A stretch of 64,000 bases of DNA from Holacanthus passer (GCA_025331565.1 JAFREQ010000040.1:6573001-6637000); one strand, 5' to 3'; positions 25,936-51,900 are shown, numbered from the stretch's first letter. The notes: a model not told the origin generated them from the sequence alone. Program-made: numbers and translations.

Positions 25936-28900
25936 CATGAGAAAGAGAAGGAGGGAGATTAAGAGTGGGAATGAAAAAGATTCAGAGATTGACATAGTTG
26001 TATGTTTATTTCTGGACATTTGTCAATTTTATTCTTCCACCATTGATCATTTAGAAATGCCAGTTTCCCATGTGCTCGTTTCACTTCAGACTGCATTCTC
26101 ACCCTTAAACTTTAACCTCTGAGTTTTCTTCCCATAGGAACAAATTTGAATTCCTGTGTTGTTGCATTTATTCTTATCCCTCTGCAAAACATGCATACCA
26201 AAATCATCCTGCCAAACAACATTTATTTGTATGTGTGTGTATGTGTGTGTGTGTGTGTGTGTCAGGGCTTAAGGTAGAATTTAATCTTTGATACTGTTAT
26301 CAGTTCCATGATGCTGGAGGACTGTTTGGAAGACCCACTGCAGCTCTGACCTACTTGTGTCAGTGTACAGGCTGCGTGTAGACTGTTTTTCCTTGAGTGT
26401 GTGTTGCATGCGTGTGTGTTTGTCAGCGCTCAGGATGGTGTGTGTTTGAGGCGAACTCTCTGTGGACGCGGGGAGTGTGAGAAGCTGGGTGTTTTGACAG
26501 CTTTAGAACAGTTCCAGTCCAGTGCTGGGGCAGGGGGTGTGCGGGCCTGCTGGACATTCGGGCGAGCTGTAGGGGTGAGAATAGGGTCAGTGGAGGAGTG
26601 GACAGGAGGGGATGAGATGAGGGGAAGAGTTTCATTCCTAAATGCTCCACGGTCATAAAAATGATACCTGATATCCATTGCTTAATGTTAAATAAACTCA
26701 CGATGTCATCTGAAATCAATCATCTGAGCTTAACGGGAAACAAATTCACTCGCAGCGTAATGTAAACAAGTTGAGAATCTTTTACTGAATCACCAGCAAG
26801 TGTTTCATAAGAACAGGTGTCAAACGTTTAAAATGGTGGATTGTTGATTGCAAAATAAAGTCCTTCTTGAATGTGTGATAAAAAGTGAGATGAAGGCATT
26901 TGCAGAGATAAGATTAAGAAAGTATTGTGAAAGGGGAAAAGGCATCGTCATCTGATTTCTCTTTAAATGTATTTTGCAAGCAATCACATGCTGCAACTGA
27001 ATAAAACTTAAAAATGAATGTTAACTGAATCATATTGAATAGAAATTGGGATTTATCGAACTTAAACGAAATGTTTTCTTCTAAATAAACTAATTTAAAC
27101 GTGCCAACCCTTCAGTAAAACTTGAGGAACATCGGACGGCGTCGAATGTACCGCAGACTAAACCGAGTATTTGTCCAAGCAGCGGGACACTTCTCGTCGA
27201 AGTAGTCATGCCAAAGAGTGATCTCAGCTCATTCTCCCAACTTTAATCTCTCCAAAGTGTAAAAGCTATGGGAGTAGACTTCCCACACAGTTAATAAAAG
27301 AGCGATAAAGCTCATAAACAAAGCCACTCCTTTTCTTACTACTGTAGCTGAAAAGGCCAGACATCACCTCAGCCTGTGCTGCTTGAGAGTTCTCTCACAA
27401 GTACACCTCTCCAACAAAGGGGCTGCCTCTCCACATTTCCAAACCCTCAGTCTCTGCGCTGTTGAACCCCTGCTTTCTCCAGCAGCATTCCAGCCCATCT
27501 TTCATGCTGTTTCATTCTGGCCATGCCAGCCAGGTCAGGGGGCAGTGTTTTCTCAGGGCTTCAAGACAAACCTGGACAAATGGATAAAAAAAAAGAGACA
27601 TCTCCACTAGTTACACACTGAACTCCTCTTCACTTAATTGAGGTGTTGGTGCTGATTAATTGCATGTGTGCTTTTGCATGTTGCGTGCAAGATCATACAT
27701 GAGAATCTTAGCGAGTCTGCAGGGACAAAAACAATAGAAATATATCTAAATAATGGATTTGTGATTTTTTTATAGCTTGATTCATTAAACACTTTTACTC
27801 TCAACATATAGTCTGACAGCCGCTGCTGATCTGCACCAGGATCAGCCACAAAGATGTAATCTGTTTGTGCTGTGGACCTTGAGTGACAGCGGTGACATAA
27901 TGTAGCAGGCAGAGCTTATGTCTCCTTTGTTTCAGAGAGGTCAGTACCAAATTCCACCAGTAGATGTCCGTCTTCAGTCTTCTACCATCATGAAAGAAAG
28001 TTGGTGGATCGGACTCTCCAGGGTCCCCACATGGCCAAACACTGCAAAATGTCCCAAATGAATTCTTAGATAAAATGTAATCTAATACAAATTCAACTGT
28101 CACCTCTTATCTCCAGTTGCAGGTATGGCTGTAATGGAAGGCATGTGCACTCAAAAGAAGGCTCCTGTCTGAAAAACATGTCTGGGCAAAGTCTGGATAA
28201 CATCACATTTACAAAGCAATTTAAGTTTAAATTAAAAATAGTTCTGCTGGCAGAATAGTGAGGTATTTTTGCCTCTTGGCGACATGGCGGCATTTTTCTT
28301 TGTCTTCGTTACAGCTTAACATTCCTGAAATGAATTCCCAGACATGGTGATCTTGGAAAAATATGAGGGCAATAAAAAAAGCTGGGTATTTTCCACATCC
28401 ATGATAGGTCTTTTTTTTAATTTCTTGGCTCCTGTATGGGCTTTTGCAGCAATACACAAGTGTTGCTATGTGGTGTGTAGTTGCTATGCCTGAACTCCCA
28501 GAATAACCATCCAAGACAAATTCTCCATTGCACATGAGTAATAACAACACTATTGCATCATTTATCTGGATGTTTGTTTTGATTGGGGATGACTTACACG
28601 CATGAGCAAAGATAATCAATATTTATGATTTTTTGCATATTTAATAATTTGTGTTTATTTTAGTAAATGTTTGCCCTGCTTTTTAAAGAGCCTCGTGTCT
28701 GAGTAATAATGACAGCTGGGAGTCATAATGACAGTGTACAACCAGCACAGTGTTGGATGTGAGTCCACCAACAAAAGGCAGCATGCTCTGCGGGATGTGT
28801 TGAGTTAACAGGATGCAAAGAGCACAGTTTCGGGGCGGGGATACTATAAACTCCACAGGACGTGATTGGCTCTCGTCTTCTAATCGCTGATGACACGTTT

Positions 28901-29004
28901 ACGTGCTCCTCCTCAGCTCCAACATCCAACACTCGAGGTCTTAGTGACTTTTTTTTTTTAGAACGTACATCCGCTTTTGGTGGCTACTATTTCTGTTGAA
29001 GATG

Positions 29005-29276
29005 AAGTTGTGATATTTGGGTCAGTGTCAGAACAGCAAATCACAGCTGCTTTGATTCAGTTTCAGAGAAAAACAAAACAAACAAACAACAAAAAAACAC
29101 TAAACGCTACACTTCTTATTTACCAAATCAACATATGGAAAATAAAAACATGCATCACACAAGGTAAATGTCCCATGCATTAAGACCATGATACGTTTAC
29201 ATGTGAATAACCTGTTTACCTGTGCAGGTGTTTTTTTTTTTTTAGTCTTCCACAACTTTCACAGTCTTTTGTTGCA
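29005..29276 (+). repeat. Dispersed repeat copy 1, upstream of the CpG promoter
   Basis: AAGTTGTGATATTTGGGTCA, CACAGCTGCTTTGATTCAG and ACAACTTTCACAGTCTTTTG recur in the same order at 31631-31886. The two copies are diverged by many substitutions and indels. The last motif belongs to a DNA-transposon-like repeat I recognise from fish. Confidence 0.6.
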
Positions 29277-29499
29277 AAGAGAAAATGCAATGCACAAAAT
29301 TATGCACAAGATAAAAGTTGCATAATATCACTTTTCCTGCCATGAAGTTCATCTATGTTTTTAGTTCCTCAAATATGTCACTGATGTTTATTGAGAGTTT
29401 CTGATATGTTTGCACTAGATCTGGTGACTTTATGCACAACATTTTGCATTATCACCTCTACTAGTATATTATTACTCAGGAAATAAAGTGCATCTGTCT

Positions 29500-30004
29500 G
29501 TCTGTGCAGCAGGGGCATCGATTACAGTGGAGACCGAGTGTCTCTTGTACTGACAGCACCTGAACGCAGCACAGGATGAGCTGGGCGTCTTGGCTGGTGA
29601 CGTAGACTCTCAGGGGGCGTGTCCCTATAGAAATCAGCTGGGGAAACAACAACAGAGAAGGAGGGAAGCGGGGAGGAGGGGGGCGGCTCAGACCAGGAAA
29701 ACCTTTCTGCCACTCGTGTTTAGATCCACTCCAACGAGCGCCCGTTTAAAACCACATCAGCGTTGAAACGGCTCCGAGTCGATCCTCGTTGAGTGTCTGG
29801 ATTAAAGGGGGGTGAAGCGGGATGATGTGAGCGGGCGGAGGCGCTGAGCGACAGTCAGTCAGGCTGTGTGTGTATGTGTGTGTGAGAAACACCGGGACCA
29901 CCGAGACCACCGCCTCTTTTTTTCCGCGCCTCTTTGTCCGGTTGGAGCGACCGGCTGCACCATCAGCTTTGTGGCATGTGGGTCAACTCCGGAACCGTCG
30001 GAAG
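29500..30004 (+). promoter_or_regulatory. CpG-rich promoter and alternative first exon, probably of rhobtb
   Basis: GC and CpG content rise sharply from about 29500. The block holds a GC box (GGGGCGG, 29680-29686), a TGACGTAG half-CRE near 29600 and a GGGGGCGTG KLF/Sp-like site near 29615. It ends in a strong splice donor, GGAAG|GTAGGG at 30004/30005. The next plausible acceptor for a coding exon on this strand is the rhobtb one at 36337, 6.3 kb away. An ATG at 29976 would read MWVNSGTVGR and continue through the junction in frame with the rhobtb start. The transcription start is not visible. Confidence 0.55.
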
Positions 30005-30673
30005 GTAGGGACCCCACCTGCAGGGTCACATGCTTCCCACTCACGGTGTGCACAAAGCAAACATCCTGTCATCTGAAGACTGGAAGCACCAGCTGCTCTC
30101 CCATCATATCATGCTGACCTTATTGTGCTTAATGTGGCTTTAATCTCCTTTCAGATCCCTATAATAGTCTCTTGTGTGTCACATGTGTTAGATTGTTCAA
30201 TGGGAGATGATTGTGTTTTTAATCCCACATGTGCTGCTGTTGTTTGAGCATTTGGATGCAGTGTTGTAGCAGCGGATGGGCTTGGCACATTACGCAAGAC
30301 TTATCATCATCATCATTTGGAGTCATATCCACCTGCCTTTTACAACAGCACAACATGAGAGAGACAACCCCCCCCCCCCCCGTCCGGGATCTTATCTCCA
30401 CAGACGTTTATGACAATGCAATAGATTGTCTGGTTTAGTGAATCGGTTTCCAAAAAAACCCATGAATGAGCCAGGTGCTTATGAATGGCTGCAGGGAGAG
30501 AGAGCGCACGAGGTGCTGTTCATTGATGAGTGGAGTGATGCTACAACATTCAGTGGAACAGCACGAGGGTCAAAGCTGCGACTGCAGATAACGGGCCCAA
30601 TCTCAGTTTATAAAACTACACGCGCACGCACACACACACGCACACACACACTGTAATGCTGATCCCGTGGGCG

Positions 30674-30681
30674 TGACGTCA
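30674..30681. promoter_or_regulatory. Palindromic CRE (TGACGTCA)
   Basis: A perfect 8-bp cAMP-response element lies in GGGCGTGACGTCATGAG, about 670 bp downstream of the CpG-rich first exon. The full palindrome with flanking CpG is rare by chance in this AT-rich DNA. It would be a binding site for CREB/ATF proteins if occupied. Confidence 0.4.
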
Positions 30682-31630
30682 TGAGAGGGATTGTGTTACG
30701 CAGGTAGCTGCTGAAAAAAAAAGACTCTCTGTTACCTGGAAATGATGAACGACAGAATCTTCAACATGAGTTTTTATCTGACCATGTTTTAATTTCCAGG
30801 CATCAGCGATTAATCATATCTGCAGGATGCGGTTGCGTAAACAATTTGGCACTCTTGTCTTCCATATTGTGCAATCTTTGTCTTTTGGCCAATATATCTT
30901 TCTTCTGAAGAGATGTCTATTAATGGCCAGCCTGTGAGTGTAGCTCATCCATTTGAGGAAACACCAACTGTTCAAAACTTCATTATTTATTTCAGCTTTA
31001 TTAAATATTCTGTTTATGCAATTCTGTCTCTACATCCTGCTAACAAAATGAATTTTCTGGTTTTGGTTTTAGACCTTCTGTCACTGCGACTGTTAATGAA
31101 TCATTGATGGGGGCTGTCATTATGTGTACTGTCAGATGGATCTGGAACAGAGCTACTTATTGTCCTGGTCAGGCTCTACGCCCAACGCTTTGACTGTGTC
31201 AACAGCTTTGAGATAACATGCAGCGCCGCACTGACAGACCCACATGGAAGAGTCAGCCAGCATCATGAGGCTTGCTTGAATGTTCTGACCCCCGTATCAG
31301 GCTGTAGTGGAAGGTACACAGAGGAAACTGACCTTGCAATCGTACACATGTTTTGTGATTTGCGTGTGTGTGTTAGAACATGGGCCGTAGAGCTTTGGTG
31401 AGAAAACGTATGTTCAGCATTGATGGTGGTTTGTTTGTCAGATATATTGTGTTTGATAATTAGGCTCCAGGCTATTTCTGAGTTGTAAGGACCAAGGTTT
31501 TATATTCTGGCCCATTTTTTAAAGATGTTTTACATTATGTTTAAATCCCCTGTCTCATTCCCAAAGGAGCTACGTGGCCTGGAATATCGTCCTGTCTCCC
31601 AGACAAACTTAAGCCACCTCCCCATCGACA

Positions 31631-32075
31631 AAGTTGTAATATTTGGGTCACTGGCTGACTGAGTGTTACAGTTATTCACAGCTGCTTTGACTCAATTTGA
31701 GAGAAAAACACACAATGCTGCACTTTCATTTTCCAGATTCTCATATGAAAAATTGATCTATTACACAAGCTACTGTGCATCAAGTTTCTCAGTATCAGAA
31801 CATTATACAGTGATATTTGAAAACCTGTTCACCTGTGGAATATTCCAAACAGGTGTTTTTCTACAACTTTCACAGTCTTTTGTTGCTCCTGTCCTCAACT
31901 CATTTGAAATGTGTTGCTGGCATCAAATTCAGAAAAAGCAGATATTTATAAAAATCAATGAAGTTGATGAGGTCAAACATTAAATATATTGTCAAGAAGG
32001 ATTAGCAAATGATCACTTGCTGCTTGATTTATGTTTTACACAGTGGCCCAACTTTTTTGAAATCGAGGCTCTACA
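31631..32075 (+). mobile_element. Dispersed repeat copy 2, with DNA-transposon-like 3' part
   Basis: The first 256 bp match 29005-29276. It then continues with TTTGAAATGTGTTGCTGGCATC, a variant A/T-rich core, and ends TTTTACACAGTGGCCCAACTT. This order matches a widespread fish non-autonomous DNA element whose ends carry CCCAACTTTTTTGGAAT. The family name is not certain. A 106-codon ORF across it is a by-product. Confidence 0.6.
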
Positions 32076-34233
32076 TACCATATAGAAAAATATTCAGTAT
32101 TGGAGTAGATACTAGAAAGTGTATGGGTGTGGAATAGAAATGAGACAAAGAGAAATGAGTGAAGACAGAGTGAAGAGAGATGGAGAGAGAGAGTAGGTGG
32201 AAAATATGGACAAGGGAGGAGGAGGAGGAGGAGGAGGAAGATGAGGAGGGATAAAGGAAATGAGGGCATCAAGAGGAGTCTTCCTGTGTTTACAAAGCAT
32301 TACTGCAGCGGAGAGGAGAGGAGAGGAGAGAGGAGGAAGGCGGACATGCCTCTCCCCAAGACCCTCTCATTCATTAGAATAGATGCGTACGTATCGCCGT
32401 CTGCCACAGGCCGTGCAGTAATACCAGTGCCATCTGCAGTGGGTGAGGCAAGTACGTGCCGGCATGCATGTGTGCGTACTCATGTCTGTGCAAGTGTGTG
32501 TCTGAGTCTGAGGTCTACTGTCAGCCATCCAGGGAGCCAAGCAGAGGCCACAGACCAGGTTACGTAACCAGTCTGTGCCAGCTGTGCCTGTGGCAGTCAC
32601 TGTCAAACACCCGCATAACACACACACACACACACACACAACCACACCTTTACCACATATGCAAGAGCACACACACCTGGTCAGTCAGCGAATGAGTTGA
32701 CATTTTCTTTCATTAGAGCGAACTTTCCCAAAAAAAAAAAACAGTTTTAAAAGAATTAGGTTACATACATGATTGCGCATGTAGCCGTCATTTCTTCCAA
32801 CAATTACACATGGACACTTTGACTCTGCAGCCAAGCCTGTGACAGAGTAAACCCCACAGCTCTGTGTGAGTGCGCAAGTGTTGGCCCATGTATAAAGTGG
32901 CTGGGTATTGGGGTCATTTTTTTTTTTTTTTTTTTTGCAGGGCTGGGTGGAGGGAGTGGGGAGGCAGGCGGCTTTGTCATGGCGTCGGGGTGAACTCTAG
33001 CCTCAAGGAAGAGGAGAAAAAAGAGGCAGATGGGGGCTACGGAGGGTTTTGGGATGAGTGGTTGCTGCCAGTGGATCACTAAAGGTGTTACATAACAGAG
33101 AGATGGAGACAGAGGGGGAAGCGGGTGTGGGAGGGCTGTCTGCTTAATGCCGCTCCTTGATTGCTATCCAGAAAAGAGTGAGGTCATAGATAGATGGATA
33201 GATGACCACTAATAAAAGGGAGCGGATGGGGCATGTGAGAGATACGAGGATGAGGAAGAGGGATGGTGGAGAGAGGTTACTACGAGACAATGAGGGAAGT
33301 GAAGGATGGAATAACTGTGAGCTGGAGCGTTACATTTGAATGAGAATAAATACAGAATGGGAACGAGAGTGAGGGAGTTTGTCAGCGGGTCAGGAGGTTT
33401 GGTTGAGTGGGCGCAGCTGGGAACAAAGCAGACATACCTAGACAGACTGAAGGATAAATGAAAGGATTTTAGAGAGGAAGCAATGAGTGAGTGTAAAAAA
33501 CAAGAGGTAGAGATGTCAGAAACTTTGCAATGAGACAGAGCTGTAATCCATCTCCTTATGAAACCCCCTCTGGCCTTAAAGCAAAGCCATACTGAGACGC
33601 ACACTGTCCAAATTATGCATGAGCTTCTTTGTCTGTCTGGTTCTCCTGCACCGAACACACACACACACACACACACACACTGAGTCAATCTATGACATTC
33701 CAGAGTAAACCAGAAGGTCGGTGTTTGTGTGTTGAGTGGGCGTTTGAGTTCCTGTCACAGTGTTCCTCTCACTATGGTCTTGCCTGCACCCATCAATATG
33801 TCACTATAAGAGTCAGAAACACACACACACACAAAAGCACAAAAACTGGGACAGAATCTCATTCTCTCTTTCACACACACATTATTATTGCATTCCAACA
33901 TGTCTCTGTCCTTGCAGCCTCCTCTGCTGCCTTGTTGGGAAGATGACACTGGCCAGCAGATGAAGTCTAGACGTCTGTGTACAGTTCACTATAGGTCGTT
34001 GGCTAAAAATGAAACCTGAGCTTTACAGCTTTTCTTTCCGCTCCTGTGAGCTGCGCCGCTCTGCCTGCTCGTGCTCATCATTCGGTCACGCAGTTAAAAA
34101 TAATTGGTGAAAGCTCATAAAGTTAAGCTATAAACGTGAGAGCAGGTGCTTGTGTGTGAAGTGCAGCGATGTGCAGAGTTAAACAACTGTGTTATGCGCG
34201 TTGACCGACTCATGACTCTGCTCGGCGCCTCAG

Positions 34234-34365
34234 ATGGAGGATGATATCTGGGAGCCGGGTTCTCTTGATCCCCCTGAGAAACTGTCCGCACCACCGCCAC
34301 CATCGATGCTGCCTCCTGGTTACATCACTGCTCACATCATTCCATGCCTCGCAGATCAGCCCTAA
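34234..34365 (+). other. Short protein-like ORF (43 codons), unknown
   Basis: ATG after CCTCAG opens MEDDIWEPGSLDPPEKL, followed by a proline run and PPGYITAHIIP, and stops at TAA. The composition looks more like real protein than the neighbouring ORFs, and the preceding CAG could be an acceptor, but no donor or homologue is recognised. It is most likely chance. Confidence 0.15.
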
Positions 34366-36347
34366 GCTCATTACAACGCGCACACGCATGCGTGCATGCT
34401 CACATGCACGTAGTGACTTCTCATGGGTCAGTAATAGAGGAACTTAAACTTTATTCTCCTGTGTTTTTCTGTTATCTGTCTTTCTCTCTCTGAAAGCGAC
34501 ATATTTGACAGTAGAGAGAAACATCAGCAGGAGAAGCTGTGATTCGTTTCCCTCAGCAGCCTTGGTTATTGTTGGTCTTGCCCTTTTGATCCCTGTGGCA
34601 TGACTGACTGCTTCTAATGCTGGCCTGACAGTCTCTCTCTTTCTCCTAAGACTCTAATAATCCCCTCCCTGCCTTGTCTCTCTTGCAATCCCTTTTGCTT
34701 ATCTACTGTTGCATTGGAAACGCTGGGAATTAACATTACCATGCGTCCTTTCTCCCTCTGTCTGTCAATGCCTTGTTCTCCTCATATGTCCTTTGCGACA
34801 TATTGTGGATGTTACAGAACCACTTGTGCAGCAGGCGTCACATTGGTCCTTCACCCCTCTTTTCCTAATACAGCACTAAGAGGACTGCTGCCATGACCAT
34901 TAGGCTGATAGCTGTTAGATAAGTGCAATGTTGTGGTAACTTTTTATTGCATCTTTATCTCTCCTCTATCTGTAGTACGTGTCTGTGCAGGTGTTGCAGC
35001 CAGACAGGTGGCGAGGGAAATAAAGGGTATTTATAACTCTGAAAGACACAGTTTTATCTGTTCCATATGAACCATTCAAGAAACAGCCTCTTTTCTTCCG
35101 CTTCACAAAGGTAGGATCTCTGCGCTGGACTTCCCGGGACTTTGACAGGAAGCGTGTTTTTGTTGTTGCTGACGAGGGAAATCGATGAGGTCTCAGAAAT
35201 ACATTCTTTCTATCAGTACCGGTATTCTTGAACAGATTGGAGGTGTGTGAGGACATGGAGAGCAGGTCATGGCTGAATAGCCGGGTGCACGCATGGCTCA
35301 TGTGTCTGATGAATAGATGCCATTTTTAGCTGCTGGCGTCTGTCAGTGCTGGACTGAAGTGTTGCTCTGGCATCCACGTCAATGGAATAACAAGTGAAGG
35401 CCTTTATGAATGTTTCAGATGCTCTATTTATGGGGCCTTGGGCTGGGTCTTTGAACTAGTTGCAAGGACGGATGGACTGATTAGCTGACTATAGGTTTAA
35501 CTGTGTGGGGCTGATTATGCAACGGAGCAGATTCTTCCAGGAATGTTTTTAAAAATGGGCATTAACGTGTGTTTTGCCATGTTAGAAATGTTTGTAAGCA
35601 GTTTATGGAAAGGGGATTTTGAGCATTTTACAGTGTTTGTTTTTGAAAGAGGAAGTCAGTGGAGCTGTGTACATAACCACCTCCGTCTTGTGCTCAGTCT
35701 GGAGCTGAAAGGTGGTCGAACATGTAACCACACTTTCTTCTGTTTCTTCCTTCTGAGCAGTAAATATGTTTGACCCCAAAAGATGATGCACAGCTCCCCC
35801 TGGGCTCCTGATTGACCTAAAAAGTTAATTACAAATGCCTTTATGGGGGATTTTATTGTCTGTCTTTTCTGTGTGACATTTCATCACTTTGCATTATGTT
35901 TTCTGTGAAATGAAGATGCTGTCAATGCATCAAAAGGTGTTACAGATACAGGGGGAAAGACAGACAAGGGGAGGCAAGGACATTGAGCTCCAGGGAAGTC
36001 TCTGTTTGCCTTTGTCTTTCTCTCTCTCACTGTGCACTGGTACAGAAATAGCTCTGCGGTCCCTGTATTCCTCAGCCTGCGAACCATGTGTTCTGTTGAG
36101 GAGTTTGGCAGAAGCCTCTGTACACTGGTCAGTACAGCTACGGGGGCTTAGAGCCTTAACAAAGCTTCCCGAGCCTGGACCGGGCGAGAGTTAGACGCCA
36201 CTGATGCCAGTTGCTTTCGTTGTGGAAATGCAGTGTCATTCCTCCTGGGAACCTTTATCAATGTGATTTTATTTTTCCATTAATATTGAATTAACCTCTT
36301 TTCTTCCCCCCCTCTCTCCCTATCTCATGTTCTCCAGGGCCCTCTCC

Positions 36348-48939
<12,592 letters not shown>

Positions 48940-51900
48940 AGGGTTTCCTCCACTGACTACTTCGTCCTCGCCTGGGTCATCCCACCCAGGATAACTAACC
49001 CCCCTGTATTGCATATAGAGGAGGTCGGCTTTGGACCCTCTATCAGTGGAGAAAAGACTCTCAGTGCGACTATGCCTGAATGTCAGCATGTTTGGGGGAA
49101 TGTATGTGCCTCTTTATAATCGTGGGTGACTTCATGAGTGCATTTTGGGATGCTCGTGTGACAAGTGTAGACTTAACTGAAGGGTATGTGCGTGGATGTG
49201 TGGGTGTATGTTTGCAGTTCTTATGATTGAGTGATGCTTCCGAGTTGAGTGCTTCCCAGACGCCCTGATCTATAAGGGCCTGCGGCGTTGCAGTGCAGCC
49301 CCTCGTCCCCTCCACAAGAGCTCTGTCCCTCCACCAGCACTCACAGTGTCCCAGCCTTTGAGTGATTGGACTGGGAGCAAGGGCTCTCTATCTCTCTCAG
49401 TCTCCATCCTTCACATTGACCTTAATGACTATTACACGTTGACCACCGCGGCTCCTCTCGTGGAGCTTACCTCTGCCTTCACTTCTACGCAGACTGTTAG
49501 CTTGCACACACAGACCCGTGCGAAAGATCCACCCCTCTAAAACCAGCACTGGATTCCCAGGAACTGACACTTACAATGTAATTATTATTATTTTGATATA
49601 CATTTTTTGCACCTTCTAGGACACTCTTATCAGGGTTAATGGCACACACTACTCCCAGGAAGTGTTGAGGACCTTGATTGCCATCGGGACAGCAAAGATG
49701 GGACTGTGATTCCCTGGTTTGAGTGTGAGGGCAACCTTAAAAGCGTTGGCAAGTTAGGATGCTCCAGTCAGGAGGCTTGATCATAGCTATTAGCCTTCAG
49801 TCAAATACTGATGTGGTCCATGGTGCCCATCATCCACCCCTGCACCTCCCACCCACCACACGTGCAAAAAAAGCAAAATGAGTTGGATTCACCAAACTGC
49901 ACTTCAGAGACATTCAAAGTGACCACTCTATAGCAATGATGGGGCTAAAGAGGGCTAGCCTTACTTGATACCTCTGCCACGGAGGAATGATGAATACAGT
50001 ATTAAACGAATCCGCTTGTAACGTCCATGACCACTAGGTTGCGTTGAAGCACCTCAGCCAGCCTGCCTTTACACCCCTACACCACTAGGGGCAGCACTGC
50101 TCAGGGCCCCGGCACTAACCTTCTCACTAACAGGAGTTTTTATGCCTGTGATTTCTCTACTCTAGTTTCAATTATTAAGCTCATTAGTGTAACCTAAAAT
50201 CCTTGCAAAGTGTTAGAGGGAACCTAAAGCACATTCACAGTGTTATTAGTGCATTTTAAAAGCTGACTATTGATTTTCACCTAATTCTGCATACCAAAGC
50301 TGTGATTCTGTTGATCGCTTTCTTCCTCACTTTCTTTGTTCCCGGTTCCTTGCTTCCTTTACTGGCAAGAAGGGGATGGAGGAGAAAAGAGAAAGTGGCT
50401 TTTAGGAGAAGGAGGCAGCGTAATAATTGAATCCCTCCTCGCGGCTGTGTTTTTATAGTCTGTGGTGTCAGGAGAAAAGTGTCACTGCTGGACATTGCCT
50501 TCCATTCCTCTTGCTGGAATTGAAAATGGTGCTTAAGACACAATAAGACAGTGTCCACATGAACACACAGACACACATGCGATTTTTTTTTTACGTTCAC
50601 AGTTTAAGCGTCTGTCTAGGTTAGTGTTTACCTGTGTTGAGAAATGTAACGAATGGTATTCAAAATTGACACGTGAGCATTTTTTAAAACCTTAATTTTC
50701 CTCCATATGCTAACAGTTTGTAAGAGGTCAGAATAGGTCAGTGCTTTTAGAATGTGTAGATTTCTGATTTTACGCACAGTGGTTACATGTCTTTTGACGC
50801 TGTTGTATTCAAAAACAGTGGGATCTGTTTTGCTTCCTTGTTACCCGAGAAAATAATATTGCTTTAGATTGAATTTGCAGTCGTGGGTCGAACGGCTTGA
50901 TGTGTAACTGCATATGAGAGAAAATTAGATTTTCTCACTAAGGGTGCTAATTTCTTTGGGCTTTAGGACCGAATGTGAAAACGAGACTTTGTGGTGATAA
51001 GTTTCTATTAGCACGTTGTTCTATTTGTGGGTTTGCGCCCCTCAGCTTTGCCCAGGCAACTGTTGGAGAGAGATGGATTGCGTGAAACATGTGGTGCGTT
51101 CTGCCGTTGTCCGCGGGAGGCGTGTCGAAGTCATTGTCAGACACCGAAATAGAAGCCAGATAGGATCTCACGAGACCCCAAGTGAGAATTGAGCTGATTC
51201 CTCTCTGAAAAGAGTGAAAGTGGAGTAAAAGTGAACAAGTCTCAGTCAGCATTACATGCAACCTACATATTTTGGAATTTCTCCACGGATATTTAAACTC
51301 ATCCCAGTGCAGAGCTTTGGGAATTTAGAAATAAGACCTAAAGAGGAGACGGTTGGGGGACAGTTTTTGATGGACTTCCATGGCCTCTTTTTAGTTCCCC
51401 ATAGAAGGGATGGCTATTAGATTTGTCTTATTCATGGTTGGTATGACCCACTAAGCCTCTTCTCTTGGTCCATGTGCCTTATAGTTGGACAAAAGTAAAA
51501 ACTAGTTTGGGATTTTAGCAACATCTTAGTTCAAACCTGCAGACGGGTTCTGCAGTGGTCGACGTGATGGATACAGCAGACAATGGCCTCCATAGTGTTA
51601 GAGCTGTTAAAGGATTATGGTGTTGCTTCATGCATCCTCAGCCATTATCCTTCAGGAGGGGATTTTTGAGCCAAGTCGAGCCTTGCCTGCGCAGAATCTT
51701 TAGGCCTACTGCTTGTTTGTATGCAGACAAATGGCCTTGAATTAAACTCTTCATAGTGTGTAGTACAGTAGGTTGGTGATGTTTTCTAGATTATTTGGAT
51801 GTCGAATGTCTCACATAGTGGTTGGAAATCTCCACTGACCAGGTGATTGAGAGGTAGGGTTAAAAAATGACTAACAGGTTGAATCCTGTAGTGCAACTTT

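Larger units (their letters stand above)
16246..29004. other. Long gene-free stretch, possibly the first intron of rhobtb
   Basis: I see no coding exon here. It holds a GC-rich patch at 16620-16800 just after the candidate exon, GT runs (16584-16611, 17481-17500), the repeats listed separately (18.2, 21.2 and 22.5 kb), a GC-richer patch at 24890-25060 and scattered short ORFs without family resemblance. If the 13.8-kb donor belongs to rhobtb, all of this is intron. Confidence 0.45.
30005..36337 (+). other. Intron between the CpG first exon and rhobtb coding exon 1
   Basis: The intron is 6.3 kb from donor GTAGGG (30005) to acceptor CTCCAG (36337). Contents: poly-C (30368-30381), CRE (30674), the DNA-transposon remnant (31631-32075), a GGA run (32215-32237), CA runs (32618-32640, 33656-33680), poly-T (32917-32936), a purine-rich zone (33080-33550) and a short proline-rich ORF at 34234-34365. 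Confidence 0.5.

Noticed and set aside
34966..35301. 111-codon minus-strand ORF with Lys/Arg-rich stretch
   Set aside because: No recognised domain, no splice context, lies inside the rhobtb upstream intron.
36327..36347. Upstream ATG at 36327 as the rhobtb start
   Set aside because: It lies within the polypyrimidine/acceptor region before AG 36336-36337, so it is intronic; the family start MDxDxDYERPN begins at 36348.
50032..50098. CCACTAGG-type strings as further CTCF sites
   Set aside because: One is followed by TTGCG and the other lacks a G in the core; both fail the consensus at key positions.
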